A DNA stretch of 64,000 nt from Hydnum rufescens UP504 (taxonomy: Eukaryota > Basidiomycota > Agaricomycetes > Cantharellales > Hydnaceae), in NCBI GenBank assembly GCA_014904985.1, contig MU129065.1:9859-73858 (forward strand). Direction: 5' to 3'. Shown piece by piece: positions 21,331-33,659 of this stretch; the stretch's first letter is position 1; each line of letters opens with the position of its first letter. The notes under the pieces are model-generated. The model made no database searches. It was given only the letters and a program-made list of their open reading frames with translations, and was not told the origin of the DNA. Made by a program: the position numbers and the translations under genes.

Positions 21331-23480
21331 AAGAATGCAAGTTGATGGTCCAGGGAATTTGCTCTGTTGCGTTCCCTACCCTCACTCTACTTGCTTAAGA
21401 ATGACCAGTAAGAGAACTTGAGGATCTGGGCTCAACAATCCAAAATCTTATGATGTTCAATGCCTAGGTGCGTTCTTGGCTCTGTTACAATCAACATGAC
21501 AAGAGTTGACTGTCTGGGACACAGTTTCTTGTGTCTCCACTTTTGCTCTATCTCAAGTAACAAGATCGCAAGTTGGGCATCCAAGGAACTTGCTCTGTTG
21601 CATTCCCTGCACTCACTCCACTCACTTAACCATGACAAGTGAGCACACTTACAAGAAATCCAGGTCCAATGACAATGTTCAATGCCTATTTGAGTCCACA
21701 CCATGCCCATTTACATTCTTCACACCAACTGGTATCATATTAGACTCCGATGATGGTATCTCCCATGGCCATCCCTATCTACAAGGGTTTGCAACTTGGT
21801 GACATTGTATGGCCTTTTTCTCAGTTGCACCAATGGATTGTGGTTCTGCAGGGATGGCAGGACACATTGAAGTAGAAGAGGCCTTTTGGATGTCAATGCA
21901 AAGAAAGGTTGTGACAGCATTGGCCAGTATCTTATGTTGCTACCCACACCTTCCCATTTATGAGCTTCACACTGACTGGTATCAAATTGGACTCTGATGA
22001 TGGTGTTACCCACAGCTGTCCCAATCTATGAGGGTTTCACAGCTTGGTGACATTGGATGGCCTTTTTCTCGGTTGCACTGATGGACTGTGGTTCTGAAAG
22101 GATGGTAGGACACATTGAAGTAGAAGAGGCCTTTTTGGACATCGACACAAAGAAAGGTTGTGACAGCATCAGCCAGTATCTTATGCTACACCTTCCTTAT
22201 TTACAAACTTTGCCTCAACTGGTATCATATTGGGGTCCAATGACTCACCCCCTCTATTTATGAACTTCACCCCAGCAGGGATCATGCTAGACTCTGATGA
22301 TGATGCTACCCACACCTTCCCTATTTACAAACTTCACCTCAACTGGAGAGTTAATTGTCTGGGGCACAGTTTCTTGTGTCTCTGTGCTTTTACTCTGTCT
22401 CAAGTAACAAGAATGGGAGTTGGGCATCCAGGGAACTCGCTTTGTTGGGTTCCCTACACTCACTCTGCTTGCTTAAGAGTGGCCTGTGAGAACACTTATG
22501 AGACCCAGAAGACCCAGTTCTAACAACGATTTCGATGCCTGTTTGAGCCCACAGAGTGTGGAGATTTTGCACTGATTGGTGTCGTGCTGAACTCCAATGA
22601 TAGAATCACCCATGCTATCCCTATTTACGAACTTTACACTGATGGATATTGATCTGGACTCATGCCCACACCATCCTTATGTATGACGGCTTTGCATGCA
22701 CTAGTGCCATTCTGACTCTGCTGATGGTGTCACCCTCACCCTCACTATCTCTATCTATGAAGGTATTCTGTGGCTTGATATATGTTTTGGCTCTGCCAGT
22801 GGAACAATGACCTTCAAGTGAGAGGAGAGTGTTGAGCTGGGACTCAAAATGTGTAATCTAGAAGGGCAACTTTTTCCCCTCATTCTCACTATCTCACAAG
22901 CACCCCTTTCCTCTGCATGGCTACTTACCTGTGATGTGAAAAATAATTGTAACAGCTCAACTGTTCATTATGTATCTGTCTTTACTTCAACATACACCTA
23001 ATGAATTACTTGTTTAGACTGATGTGTTGGTGTTGAGTCATTTTTGCTTCTATAGTCAGCAGTTTCCTCACTGAACTGCAACCACACCATGACCAGCTGA
23101 CTTTGAGACAGCAAACATGCACTGTTGCATTTGTTTTTCATACCTGCTTTGGAGAGGGCTTTTCAGTTGGCCTGCATTGCATTCTCAAATCTGCTTTCTT
23201 AATAAGCAGGGAGTTGATTGCCTAGGAACATGCTCTGGTGTGTTCTCAGCTTTTACTCCATTACAAGTACAAGGAACAAAATGAGAGTTGATTGTCTGGG
23301 GCACACTTCTGCATTGCTCACTTTCACTCTATCTCAAGCACCAGGACTATGAGTTGATTGTCCAGAACATACTTTTTAGTGTTCTTTGCTTTCACTCCCC
23401 CTCAAGTAATAAGAACACAGGTTGATTGTTCAGGGAACTTGCTTAGTCAGCCTCCCTACCCTTGCTCTGTTTTCCTAAGC
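21331..23480 (+). repeat. Tandem duplications of the B1 leader and first codons
   Basis: A ~170-bp block (GTTGA.TGTC..GG, a stretch ending in CTCAAGTAACAAGA, a GG.AACTTGCT word, then TCCCTAC.CTC.CTC) recurs before positions ~21,402, 21,631, 22,476 and 23,481. Each copy runs into a start-like stretch encoding (M)xSxTYKK or a variant, and only the last continues into the long B1 frame. The first two keep an ATG and the third reads GTG. Between the copies, 21,797-22,230 is itself a ~245-bp direct duplication encoding GHIEVEEAF in both copies. Confidence 0.65.
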
Positions 23481-25696
23481 ATGGGAAACTCAAAAACTTA
23501 CAAGAAACCTAGAGGCCCTGGGTCCAATACTCCAAAATCTCAACACATAGCCAACTCGTCAGAGCAGCTGCCCCTTCCACCCCATGTTAACTGTGCCATT
23601 GTCAAGCTAGAACTAAGGTCTCACCCTCACCAAGCTGCCTTCAAGGAGCATACTGGCCCCCCTCATGGCACAAAGCATCTAGATGAAGTTACACAACAAG
23701 GCATGAAAAGCCAAGCTTCTTGTCATCCTTCACCTCTGGTCCCTATTCCACTATCATCTCATGCTTCCAGTCTCCCACCACCCATGTTTTCTCGCACTCT
23801 CACACAAACTAAATCACCCTCCCCAATCATTGCAACATCTTCATCCCTGGCTCATTTTCCCATGGTCAATGACAGAGCTCTGGAGGATGAAATAAATGCC
23901 CCTGAGCATCCATTGTTTTTGTTGGATGATGGGTATGAGTCCAACAGTGATGATCCTGTGGCAGATCAAGACTATGCAGATGATCTTGTCGATGCATCTG
24001 CGGCAGATCAAGAGGATGTCAATAATCTCATTAATGGTGATAATGATGATGATGATGATGACCTGAATGAGGGGGTTGTGTCCTCCATGATGACAGGGGG
24101 TTGCTTCACCTGGGAACAAGTGCTAGAGGTCAAGGGTCTCACCAATGACCTGATGGTGGGTCTTAGGCATTGCGCAAAGGCCTGGGGATGTCCTCTTGAT
24201 GCCATGATGTGGATTGTGAATTTGGTCATTGCCACTAAGGAGCAGCAGGCTGGTGGCAATGCATGGAATGCATACCAGAATGCATTTCCTGAAGATCCTG
24301 AGAAGGCAACTCATAAGTAATACATTATCTCTCTTCACTCCAGACATCTATTCTAACATTCACAGCCTTTCCAGGACCATGTCATGAATATGTGGCAGAG
24401 GTGATCAAGCCAACATATCTTGCCCTCATTTCAGAACATGGGGGGTCACAATCTGAGGCATGGAAACGAAAGGTGAAGGAGCTGGTAGCAGAGCACATGA
24501 AACACAAAGTTGTGACTGCCCAGAAGATCTCATTGAATGCAGCTGAGTTAGGGAGCCAGATGAAGAGCCTGAACAAGAGATGGTCTGATGGTGTTAAATG
24601 GGGTGCCAAGCTCAATATGCATATTATGTACATCATCATATCTGGGAATCCTGACATTGCTGCATCCAAACATAACACAATGGTGTGTGGGATGAGTGCC
24701 ATGCAAAAATGGTGTAAAGTGGAATTACCAGTCCAAACATCGCTTCTACTGAAAATTCATTCATACATCATTGCCACAGAGGGGCTAATGGGAATACGGC
24801 CAACACAAGCCCCAAAGTGGATGCCCCCTGACATGCATGCCAAGCAGACCCCATGTACAGCTGAGCTCACACAGCTTTTTGAGGAATGTAGTGGAGCAAC
24901 TGTTGGATCAAAGTTTCCTTGGGGCACAATCCCTGCATTCCTTATACAACATCACCTATGGATCAAAAACTGGCCTGTGACCTGAGAGTTTCCTGATATG
25001 CTTGGATTTACTGTCTCTTCTGTACAAATGGAGCCCTGGACCAACCTGTGGAACTGACTGTTCACTGCGGATGATAACAAATGTCTCACTGTGAAATGGC
25101 TTGAACCACTAGAAGATCAGGCTCTACAGCCAACAATGATGCTTGTCCATAATAGTGATGACTTGACATTATGTGTTGCAGATTGGGAGGGCAAGGTTGC
25201 TAAGAAGAAACCATCAGCTAAAGATGGGTCTGTTCCATCTGAGCAAGGTGGAACTTTGGGGGATCCAAATACAGATGATGGGGCTGATGGGACTACTAGG
25301 CCAAACCCCAAGAGGAGGAAAAATGAGGTCACAGATGGGAGTGGAACTAGAAGGGGGGCAAAGAGGAAGAAGGTGGTCTCAAATCCAATCATAGAAGATG
25401 AAGATGAGGGCCCTCAGGCCATGTCCACTCACTCAATAGGCCCAGCATTGTCATCTACCTCTACTCCACCATCCCCATTGCCCATGTTTGGAGTTGGCAC
25501 TATGGGCCCCCCAATGGTTGATGTTGATGTGACCTTGGTGGCATCATCTACATATCATTCAACCTTTGAATTTATGCCTATGGACATAAATGACTTTCCA
25601 ATGTCCAATGTTGACATTGATTTCTCACAGTTCCCAGGCCTGGATATTTTCGAGAATCAGGATCTACTACTGGGCACTCCTGCTGGGCTCTTATGA
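23481..25696 (+). pseudogene. Unknown family B, copy B1
   Basis: The family is not recognised. The start is the ATG at 23,481 (MGNSKTYKKPRGPG), which resembles the B2 start MPPKTYQ. A Ser/Pro-rich region and an acidic run (23,930-24,070, poly-Asp) precede the conserved core: AKAWG, then GNAWNAYQ (24,170-24,280). After an apparent intron (~24,321-24,380) comes VIKPTYLALISEHGG..EAWKRK and KRWSDGVKWGAKLN. The C-terminus has basic clusters (RRKNE, RRGAKRKK), likely nuclear signals, and an acidic/hydrophobic tail. TGA stops at 24,983 and near 25,055 break it, and the intron junction does not read cleanly. The layout (basic patches plus acidic tail) would suit a nuclear DNA-associated protein, but that is inference. 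Confidence 0.6.
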
Positions 25697-25895
25697 GCAT
25701 GTTGCTCTCTTTGTTAAGTACATGATTAGAGCAGCCTTAATAAATAATCATTAACTATGGCCTTATAATCCACACTGTAATTTAGAGATAAGGTATTGCT
25801 CTATGTAATATTGATTTTGGACAAATCACTAAGGTCAAATTTGATGATTGTCAATTGACATCAAAGAAAATTAGCCCTCATTAGGCCAGCAAAAT

Positions 25896-25946
25896 GACCT
25901 CAAATGGTACTCCTTTTGAGGTCAGCCCAAGTGGCTGACCAAGGTG
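25896..25946 (+). repeat. Right terminus of a KDZ-type element carrying G1, A1 and B1
   Basis: The sequence ends TGGCTGACCAAGGTG at 25,946, close to the inner element's right end TGGCTGACTGAGGTG. A palindrome GACCTCAAA (25,896-25,904) / TTTGAGGTC (25,915-25,923) lies 23 bp inside. The expected 8-bp duplication would be GATTTAGA (25,947-25,954). I did not find its partner or the left end in the window. Confidence 0.6.
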
Positions 25947-25954
25947 GATTTAGA

Positions 25955-26586
25955 CAGGCTGGTAGGCTGATGATGGTTCAGATTTGGATGAGGCAATTGA
26001 GCTTCACCATGAACTCTGTTGGCGACCTGCTTCATGGCCAGACTGATTGAGGTCACTCAAAAGCCTAGCTACTGTGCCCCACATGCAATTTGAACAGGCT
26101 GGATCTTGATGAGGTCATTGTGTTGCACCATGAAGTGTTCAGTTTGCAACCTGCTGCATATCCAGACCAACCAACATTGCTCAGCCAATGATCACTATCA
26201 CAGCAGAGCAGAGCAAAGCCACCCAACAAGCAATTCAAGGTGACTAACTTCATTGCCACCACATCTTGCCTCATCTCTTTCTGGGACCCACTGAGTGGTT
26301 GGATGCATGTAAAACATAATACTTCATTGTAATTTACCTTACTCTCCATGTGATGAAAAGTTTTGACTCAGCTACCCCCATATCTCAACAGGATCTGAGG
26401 ACATAGAAGGAAATTTAAGAATGTCTATGCCCTGTTTTGATCTTCAGCTGAAGTGAATGTATTTGCCAAAGGATGGTCTGTGCTGAATGAGGTTGTCTGG
26501 GAATACGATTGCTAAGGTGTGCAGAATTAGAATTCACTGCATCATATGAAAGCTATAGTGGGTAAACCAAACACACCCATATTGAA
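25955..26586. other. No recognised gene
   Basis: A minus-strand frame at 26,065-26,349 has no motif I know. The stretch separates the KDZ terminus from the decayed DUF3712 gene. Confidence 0.35.
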
Positions 26587-28020
26587 TCACATTGCCATGA
26601 ATACAAGGGACAATAGTGCTGTAATATTCACAGAGCCAGTAAGCTGGAACATCTCAGTCTTAGCCATTGTCATATCTGCAAGGAACTGCATGAAATTCAT
26701 ATACTTGTCACCATAGACATCAAATGGTATATATTTGAGCTCTAGGTGGATGATACATGCTGCAACATTGGTGGTGGCAGGAACAGGAGCTAGGCAATGC
26801 ACTGCCCCTGGTACTGGATCACCATCAGGTGGGGAGCACAAATGGGAGCCGGAAAGCTGCTGCTTGGATTGCTCCTATGCCATGTTCTGTGTGAAGGCAA
26901 GTGAAAGGCCATCAATTGCAATAAAGCTGATCACTTTGAGATCCAACAGAGCAGGCAGCTTCACATCAACACTGGTAAGGTGACAAATAAGTTGTGTTCA
27001 GGTTGGCTTCATGTAGGTTCAAACAAATATCAGAATGTCATGTATGAGAGGGACTTTGTCCCACACTTGAGCTACATAGGCCCATTGGTTCCACCAGCAC
27101 TCATGAAGTCATCTGTGAGATGAGATGCCCACAAAAGGCAGGCAGATGGCTGAAGCAAGTGCCAACACAAATGCACCCACTGAGAGGACAGGACCAGTAT
27201 ATGCTGTCTGGTACTAATTGTGAAATCCAATACTGCTGAGGACAATGCCTACTTGCAAGGGACTCATTGCTGTCATGTTTAACATGAGATGAACACCACC
27301 AGCAGGGATATTTTCAGGGAGGTTGAAAGAGTCAATAATAACACCATTCTGTAGCTTGCTTGTCCCTTTCAAAGTGACAGTCTTATAAAATGAGGTATTC
27401 CCAACCATGATTCCTATTAAAATCAGCAATGGTGACATCACAAGTCAGCATCTGGGTCTCAGAGACTTCCAGGGCTCTGAGTTGTATAACCTTCCTTTGC
27501 TCTCAAAGTCTCAAAGGCTTGGCTCTCTGTATACAATTCAGAATGGCCCATAGCATGCAGAGGGAGTATGAATGTACTACCAATGCACCCAAGTCTGGCA
27601 CAGAGATTGTCCAGTTGAAAGATTGCTGCCTAAGTAGGACCTTGGTGAAATTGGTCAAATGCATGACATTGGTGGCCTTGAATGTGCTGCTCAGATTCTG
27701 CTTCACCCTGGTGTCTCCAGCTGCAGTGGATGATACAATTAGGAGAATAATCAAGAAAGAAAACACTCATCCAACAGATGTACCAAGGCTAATGTTTGGG
27801 ATCACAATGGTGCCAATGGGAATGCCATTCCATGCCACTCAGAGTCCCAATGGAAATTAATTAGTGTCTACTGGATACTGGAGTGTCAACTGAAATTGAT
27901 GACATGTAGATCAATGCAGCACATACAGGAAAAAACAGGGTGAAATAACCCACAAGGGCCAGCAGAAGCAAGCACCAAGCTGCCCATCTGCTCCATCAGG
28001 TTCATAATTAACACGGTATT
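26587..28020 (-). pseudogene. DUF3712-type membrane protein, decayed
   Basis: Read on the minus strand, this starts with a hydrophobic membrane span (LLLLALVGYFTLFFPVCAAL, about 28,000-27,930). It continues with LNCIQ, FTKVLLRQQSFNWTISVPDL, VTLKGTSKLQNGVIIDSF, NIPAGGVHLMLNMTAMSP.QVGI (27,440-27,215) and a C-terminal segment ending at 26,587. The TM-plus-beta-rich layout with NP.(Q/P).G and (P/S)AGG motifs fits the DUF3712 (LEA/WHy-like) family of fungal vacuolar or plasma-membrane proteins. Blocks fall in different frames with stops between them, so it is a relic. The function of the family is not known. Confidence 0.6.
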
Positions 28021-28201
28021 AAGACCTGGCACCAATCTGTCAACAATCTTCTGCACACTAGGGTGCCATTCACCTCAAGTTCTCATGTCAATGTGACACC
28101 ACCTGGTGGAAGACATGAAGCAAGCATGCCAAGCCTTGTGCTTGACTCTGATCACAAGAGAGAACTATTGCATCAAGTTTGAATAACAAACCTCAGGTCT
28201 T

Positions 28202-30822
28202 CTAGCCATTTGGTTGTAGGTCTTGCTCTAGTTGGTACAAACAGTTAAGGATTCCAAAGGGAGAAGGTACACCATACATTTGTTCCTGAATGACATGTAG
28301 GCTACCAGTCTTTGGGGTTGTTCCCCCTCTGTGATGAAAATAATCCATGTCAATCCTTGCACAAAACTGCCTCAAAGGTATCCAACCAAGTAAACCCCTC
28401 ATTGAGGAACTCTTTATAGCTTACCAAGCAACACTCCTTGGATGCAGACCAGCCAGAATCAAATTTATCTGCATTCACCTTTCTCCATAGAAGCCCCAGG
28501 CACTTGGCTACAAATCCATATAATGTGTGAATTCGCAGTGGCAGGAATAGCATCCACTCACTGCCCAACTTGTGAATTATGATTTTGCTCCTAATATGAC
28601 TCCAGAGAGAAGATTAAAAAGATATAAATTCTCCTGGTTACTGGCAGTGTACTTGGCAGATTGCTGAGGTCTACAGACTGTCCCCACCCAGGCCCCAGAT
28701 TCAGGATCATCATTGGGATCCTGGTAAATCGGATTTTTGGCCATCCATCAGGTCAGGAGATTGATTGACATGTATGGGAGGGTGCCCTGAAAGCAATGCC
28801 ACTGTGACAAGTGAGTAGCTGAAGCAGGGCAGACATCCAACTCACAGAAATTGACTCTCCTGGATTCAATGGCTTCCAATCACCAACAGGTCCCTGTCCA
28901 TCAGGTTCCTGTGGCATTTTTCACAAAGGTGCTTACAGTGTGGTCCTAATGTGTAAATTCTGTAAGGATACTTCATGACAATGCTGAAGGTGAGATATAC
29001 CTCTGATTCATGGAACACTTTGATGCCAGTGACCACCTCATCCACAGTCAATATATTCCCTTCACTGACATCATGATGTAAAGCCTTCAACTTTGTGAGC
29101 ACATTGTAATGCCCTAGACAGCTTGCTGATAAGAGCACAAACAGAGCAAGCATATTGAAATGTCCACATACCAATTGTTGCATGAAGAATACACCTGAGC
29201 AGCTTGTATGGCATCTGGCAATTGTCAAGTGGGTTTCTGATGGTCAAATAATATATGTGCATGTGGATTTGTAATTCAGGTGTTCATTGCATAACTCCTA
29301 TCTGAAAGGGTCCCAAGGCATCATGCCAATCACAAAGAGTGAGTTGTTGCCAAGTTGTTGGGACCCCCTGATGGTACTAAAGTCAGACATATGTTCATTG
29401 AGATTCAGTTCATCTTACCAAAGCCTCAGGATGCCAAATTCATCATAGATGGGGCATACATATCAGTCTTGATCTCAGCACCCCTCATGAGAGGCCATGA
29501 GTCTTTGTAGACTAGCCAAAAAGGAATTCCCCTATCACCCAAATTATTCAGGCACTTCAGATTCCCATAGTCAAAGACCACACAAGTGTCCACCAAGGCT
29601 TCTTTGGAGTTGGGGTGGGCATCATTTTGCAAGCCTATCTTCCCAGTTGTAGTTCCTGTGTTGCTTTTTGGAATAGACATATCCTTCATACAGCTGCCTT
29701 GGCCTTGGCAGGAGGGTGTTGCTGAGTTGTCAATGGTAGTGTGGGCCAGACTTGGTGTGCAGACTGTTTTTCAATGCAGGCAGATCTTTGAGGTTCTGAA
29801 TTGTTTCCCTGGGGTGGGGGTGCTTCCGGGTGTTCCACTTCCACATTCTCCTTGTACAATACAACTGCAACTTGATTTGCACACCCTCATATACAAGTAT
29901 GGCCTGAGAGTAGGGTAACATCTCCAAACAGGCCATCCTGAGGGCCTGTTGAAAAAAAAAAAGCCACATACTTGGGCTTATTGCAACTGAAAACCATGTT
30001 CAGCATCTGGATGGATTCAGAGAACCGAGATTCATTACCATTCATCATAAGTTCTTGTGTCGATGCAAGGCCATCTCAGTGGAAGAATGTGAAGTGAGCA
30101 GGCCAAGACTTATGGTTGACTCTGATTACAAGGGGGAATCATTGTGTCAAGGTCAAATAGAATGGCATGCAAGCATACATTGCTGCTTGTTTGATGAGAT
30201 CCAGCCAATCCTTCTTTACCTCTATTACAATGTTCATGTCCTGCCATCACACACCTTCATTGGCCACAAACTCAGTGCACCATGCAAGAATAAGATTGGG
30301 CTTGACAGCATGTGCACCTTCTATGGTTGCATGCTCTGCATACACAAATAGCCAGAACCATCATATACAGCCTTGGGAGCCTCTGCATTTTTTTAGCACA
30401 TTATGCATGGCATTAATGGTTTTCAACATGGGTTCATAGTGCACCAGCTCACCCTCTGACAGCCAAATTGGGAGGTGCATCTTGATTTTGTTGACAGTCT
30501 CAGCCAATGCCTAGTTTGTTGAGACATGACACAGCACCAAGAACCAATCCAGTACATGCCAGAACAGAGCTTCAGCTTCTTCCCTCAGTTGTCCTTCCCA
30601 TTTTGGGTGACACTGAGTATGCCTCATTATAGTTCCCAATAGAAAGACTGTCAGATCATACATAGCCCCTGAGAGTTTGAATTGGAGTGCCTCTTGGAGA
30701 TCCTTCTGAGACACAGGGGTGGAATGGTGGAAGGAGTGTTGAGGGGATCCAGCCCATGAGTAGTGATGAACCCACACTATGGTCACACCAGGTAGATTGA
30801 CAAGCATCCAGACCAATACCAA
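28202..30822 (-). pseudogene. FunK1-type fungal protein kinase, decayed
   Basis: FunK1 kinases are a mushroom-specific Ser/Thr kinase-like group. On the minus strand I see, in order, an N-terminal helical part (30,822-30,300), a segment with IRVNHKSW and FFH (about 30,110), VQIKLQLY (29,860), the N-lobe-like VYKDSWPLMRG (29,500) and the catalytic loop LHHDVSEGNIL (about 29,070). The usual HRD is HHD here. Further C-terminal pieces continue to 28,202. The pieces sit in several frames with stops, and no start is defined. It is a degraded host gene or gene copy. Confidence 0.6.
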
Positions 30823-31569
30823 ATAGGGGGGGGATGTGATATCCTAACTGTGTACTAAGTTTAGGACATGCTACTGGTGTTCCCCAGTTTTAGTTCATTT
30901 CCTTCTCCCATTGTCTGGTGAGGAACTCAATGATGGCTTCACAACCATTGAAGAATGAGTCCTGGTTTTGCTGTGTTGACTCTAGTCATCTAGGAAGATT
31001 GGAGTGAGTGAGGGGTGTGTGATGGGCAAACCTTGAGCATAACCTGGTGCAATGTTCTTGTGAAGTGTCCCTTGACACTGCCCCTGGGACTGTCAGTATG
31101 ATGATGAGAGCAATAAGGGTTCAGGGGATTATGGGGATGAAGAAAGCAAGCTGGGGGTGTCACAGTGGCTGACAGATATCAGATTGCTAGATGACACCCA
31201 AGCCTCATCAGTAAGGATTGCAATACTCATCAGGAACAAAATTACCATGGGCCACCAAGTCAACTAGCAAGTTGACTAGTCCAAAGTTTATGATAGCTAC
31301 ATGGTTGTAAATATAAAGGCCACAAAATTGTCAGTTGTATAGTGTCCATAAGCAAAGGGTTTGAGCATGTGTGAGGCAAACCACAGATTGATGGGGTTGG
31401 GATCACTACCCATGATGCATGAAGCACTATTGTATGTTCCTGGTGCCAAGAGATCATGCTGACATATAGAGTGGGGTACCAAGTAGGTGCTAATGGTTGA
31501 CATTGCAGAGCATGAGGGGTCTTTTGGTGGCTTCCAAATGACACAGCCATAATGAACTTTTGAAGTGAC
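30823..31569 (-). other. Remnant minus-strand coding sequence cut by the outer element
   Basis: Minus-strand frames at 31,297-31,589 (for example CIMGSDPNPINLWFASHM) look like protein but match no family I know. They begin next to the outer element's target duplication. The frame on the other side (61,024-60,810, minus) may be the upstream part of the same broken gene. Confidence 0.35.
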
Positions 31570-31577
31570 CATGCATT
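31570..31577. repeat. 8-bp target duplication, outer element, left
   Basis: CATGCATT, identical to 60,801-60,808. Confidence 0.9.
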
Positions 31578-32168
31578 CACCTCAGGCAATCAACCTGAGG
31601 CACCTAGTTAGCTAGGATATTCCCTATAGGCATATCTTAGCTAACTAGGTCTAATATATATGAGTTTACCTTGGATCACCATCCTTCCTTGCTTGAAAAA
31701 TAGGGCTTGCTAGGCCATATTTTTTAGCCCTGGGTCCACATAGAAAAAGGTGGGGGTTCGGGGGCAGTAGCCCCAAGAAGCCCCAGGGTAGCTAGGTCGG
31801 GTCAGCCCAATTTAGCCCTGGGAAGCCATCAATTTTAGCTTGGGTAAGCTGAAATTAGCTTCAGGCAAGCTCTGCTAGCCCTTGGATAGCCCACATTGGA
31901 ATCAAATCAGGTCAACATGAACCTTGGCTCACTCGCACCTGGGGGTAGATCACCTCCCCCTTAATTCTGCCTTCCCCTGTCCTTCCTAGGTGCCCCCACC
32001 CCAGTTAAGGAATCCTACCATTTGGTTCACTGTACTAATATTTCTCTTATAAGTAACTAGCCTTGCTATGGGCACATATCTGGCCATGTTCATCTCTTTT
32101 TTTGTCCAGTGCATGAATATTGGACAGATACTGCTTTGCATTGAGATTCTTTTGATTGTGAGTCCATT
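31578..32168 (+). repeat. Outer element left terminal inverted repeat with palindrome
   Basis: Its reverse complement is 60,210-60,800. The first 360 bp are nearly identical and the inner ~230 bp more diverged. Twenty-four bp from the end is a palindrome with perfect 13-nt arms, ACCTAGTTAGCTA (31,602-31,614) and TAGCTAACTAGGT (31,638-31,650). Further in are many TAGC/GCTA-rich words such as TTTAGCCCTGGG. Confidence 0.92.
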
Positions 32169-32323
32169 ATTATAAGGGATGGAGGTATCTAATGATTCTG
32201 AGGTAATATGAATTATTATTTCGACACTAGGTACCTTGTGCCCTTCTAGAACCCCCCTCCCCTCCCCTCCTTGTGTATTTGGGAATAGCTGATGTCACTT
32301 CTTGCTGCTTGGTTTCAACCATC

Positions 32324-33549
32324 ATGTCTGGTGATTCTGGTCAAGTAGACTCATCGGCAAGTAATAGTAAGAAGTGACCAAGAGCCCTGGTGAGCAGTGT
32401 CCAGGGATCTATTCATCCCTGGCTCATTACTTTTGCCTCCTAGGGTAGATCTCCACCTCAGACCCCTGAAGGTAGTGCTGCAGAGAATGAAACTGGCAAG
32501 GAAAGTACTTTTCTACACCCTCTTTTCTTCATCTTTTTGAGAAGAAACAATTTTTTTTTGTTTTATAGCATACCTGCATGCCGCAAAAAATCTGAAGGAC
32601 ACAGAAAGCAGTTGAAAGCCAAGTGTACATTGATGCTGAGGCCTCTGAGGGACGAGGCAGAGGTGTGAAGGGCAAGGGAAAATCAACTGCTGCGAGGACT
32701 CTGTCGATTCAGAAGCAGGGGCATGGGTGCGACCATACACATGGACATGGGCATGGAAACTGCACCACCTGTTCAAATGATGATATGACCAACAACCTGC
32801 TGCTCTCTCATGAAACCTCTATTTCTTTGCGATGATGATAGGGCAGGATCTGTGAGTTTCTCATCAATTTTCATCTAGGCTCTACTTTAATATTCCATTA
32901 TTGTATGCAGGACCCCCCCAGTCATGGTGTTGCCCAGCCCCCTACTAGTTGACACACTCCAGATCTTGATGCCCACCACATGCATGTTGCTTTTGGCAAT
33001 TCAGTTGGCCAAACTAATGACCAACTCCTTGCATATGAGACATATGATGGTGGCAAACCCCACAGTGATGAATGGTGTGGGTCACGGTTGCTCTACCTTC
33101 AAACTCTCCTCCAACATCTCCCGGATGTTGGTGTCACTGCATCACAACACGATTATCTTGGAAGCACTGTCTTCACCTCATCTCAAGACTGGTGACAAGC
33201 ATTCAGTACAGATAGCATTGGTGAGTTTTGTGTCAATGATGTAGGATTTGGCCCAGCATTTAAGGATTTTGCCAAGGATGGGTTTGGCGACCAACATGCT
33301 GCCAAAACCGCAATCGAAAACTACTCTGTCAAGGCTTTTGAGGACATGTGTTGGGTTGCCCAATCACTATCAATTAGGGATGCCCAGCACAAGGATGGAT
33401 TGGTCTTCTGGGGGACCGGTGGTTCCATTACAAAGATCCCTGACATTGTTCGATCAGCCTTTGCCCATTGCCCCATAGACCAAAACCCTGGTCTTATTGA
33501 TAAATGTCTCATTGACATCATGAATATGGCTAAACGAACATATGAGTGA
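32324..33549 (+). pseudogene. Unknown gene C of the outer element
   Basis: A probable multi-exon gene starts at ATG 32,324 (MSGDSGQVDSSASNSKK). A later exon has GRGRGVKGKGKS and a His-rich HTHGHGHGNCTTC patch (32,620-32,790). Downstream exons encode DEWCGSRLLYLQTLLQHLPD (33,070-33,130) and a longer clean frame with FGPAFKDFAKDGFGDQHAAK and GLVFWGTGGSITKIPDIVRS, ending at 33,549. Intron-like gaps with GT..AG lie between them. I recognise no domain. One in-frame TGA (33,193) follows TSSQDW. The position next to B3 parallels A upstream of B in the other elements, but the sequence does not look like family A. Confidence 0.45.
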
Positions 33550-33659
33550 AATGGGAAACTGGTATGTTTCATCACATTCCCCCATAAAAAACAAAGATGA
33601 AGGATGTTCTATAGATTCCACCCCCATCCACCAGTCTCACCAATTCTGCATCTCTATCA

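Noticed and set aside
31578..32168. The inverted 590-bp repeats as a pair of LTRs
   Set aside because: They are inverted and not direct, lack TG..CA ends, and are flanked by 8-bp and not 4-6-bp duplications.
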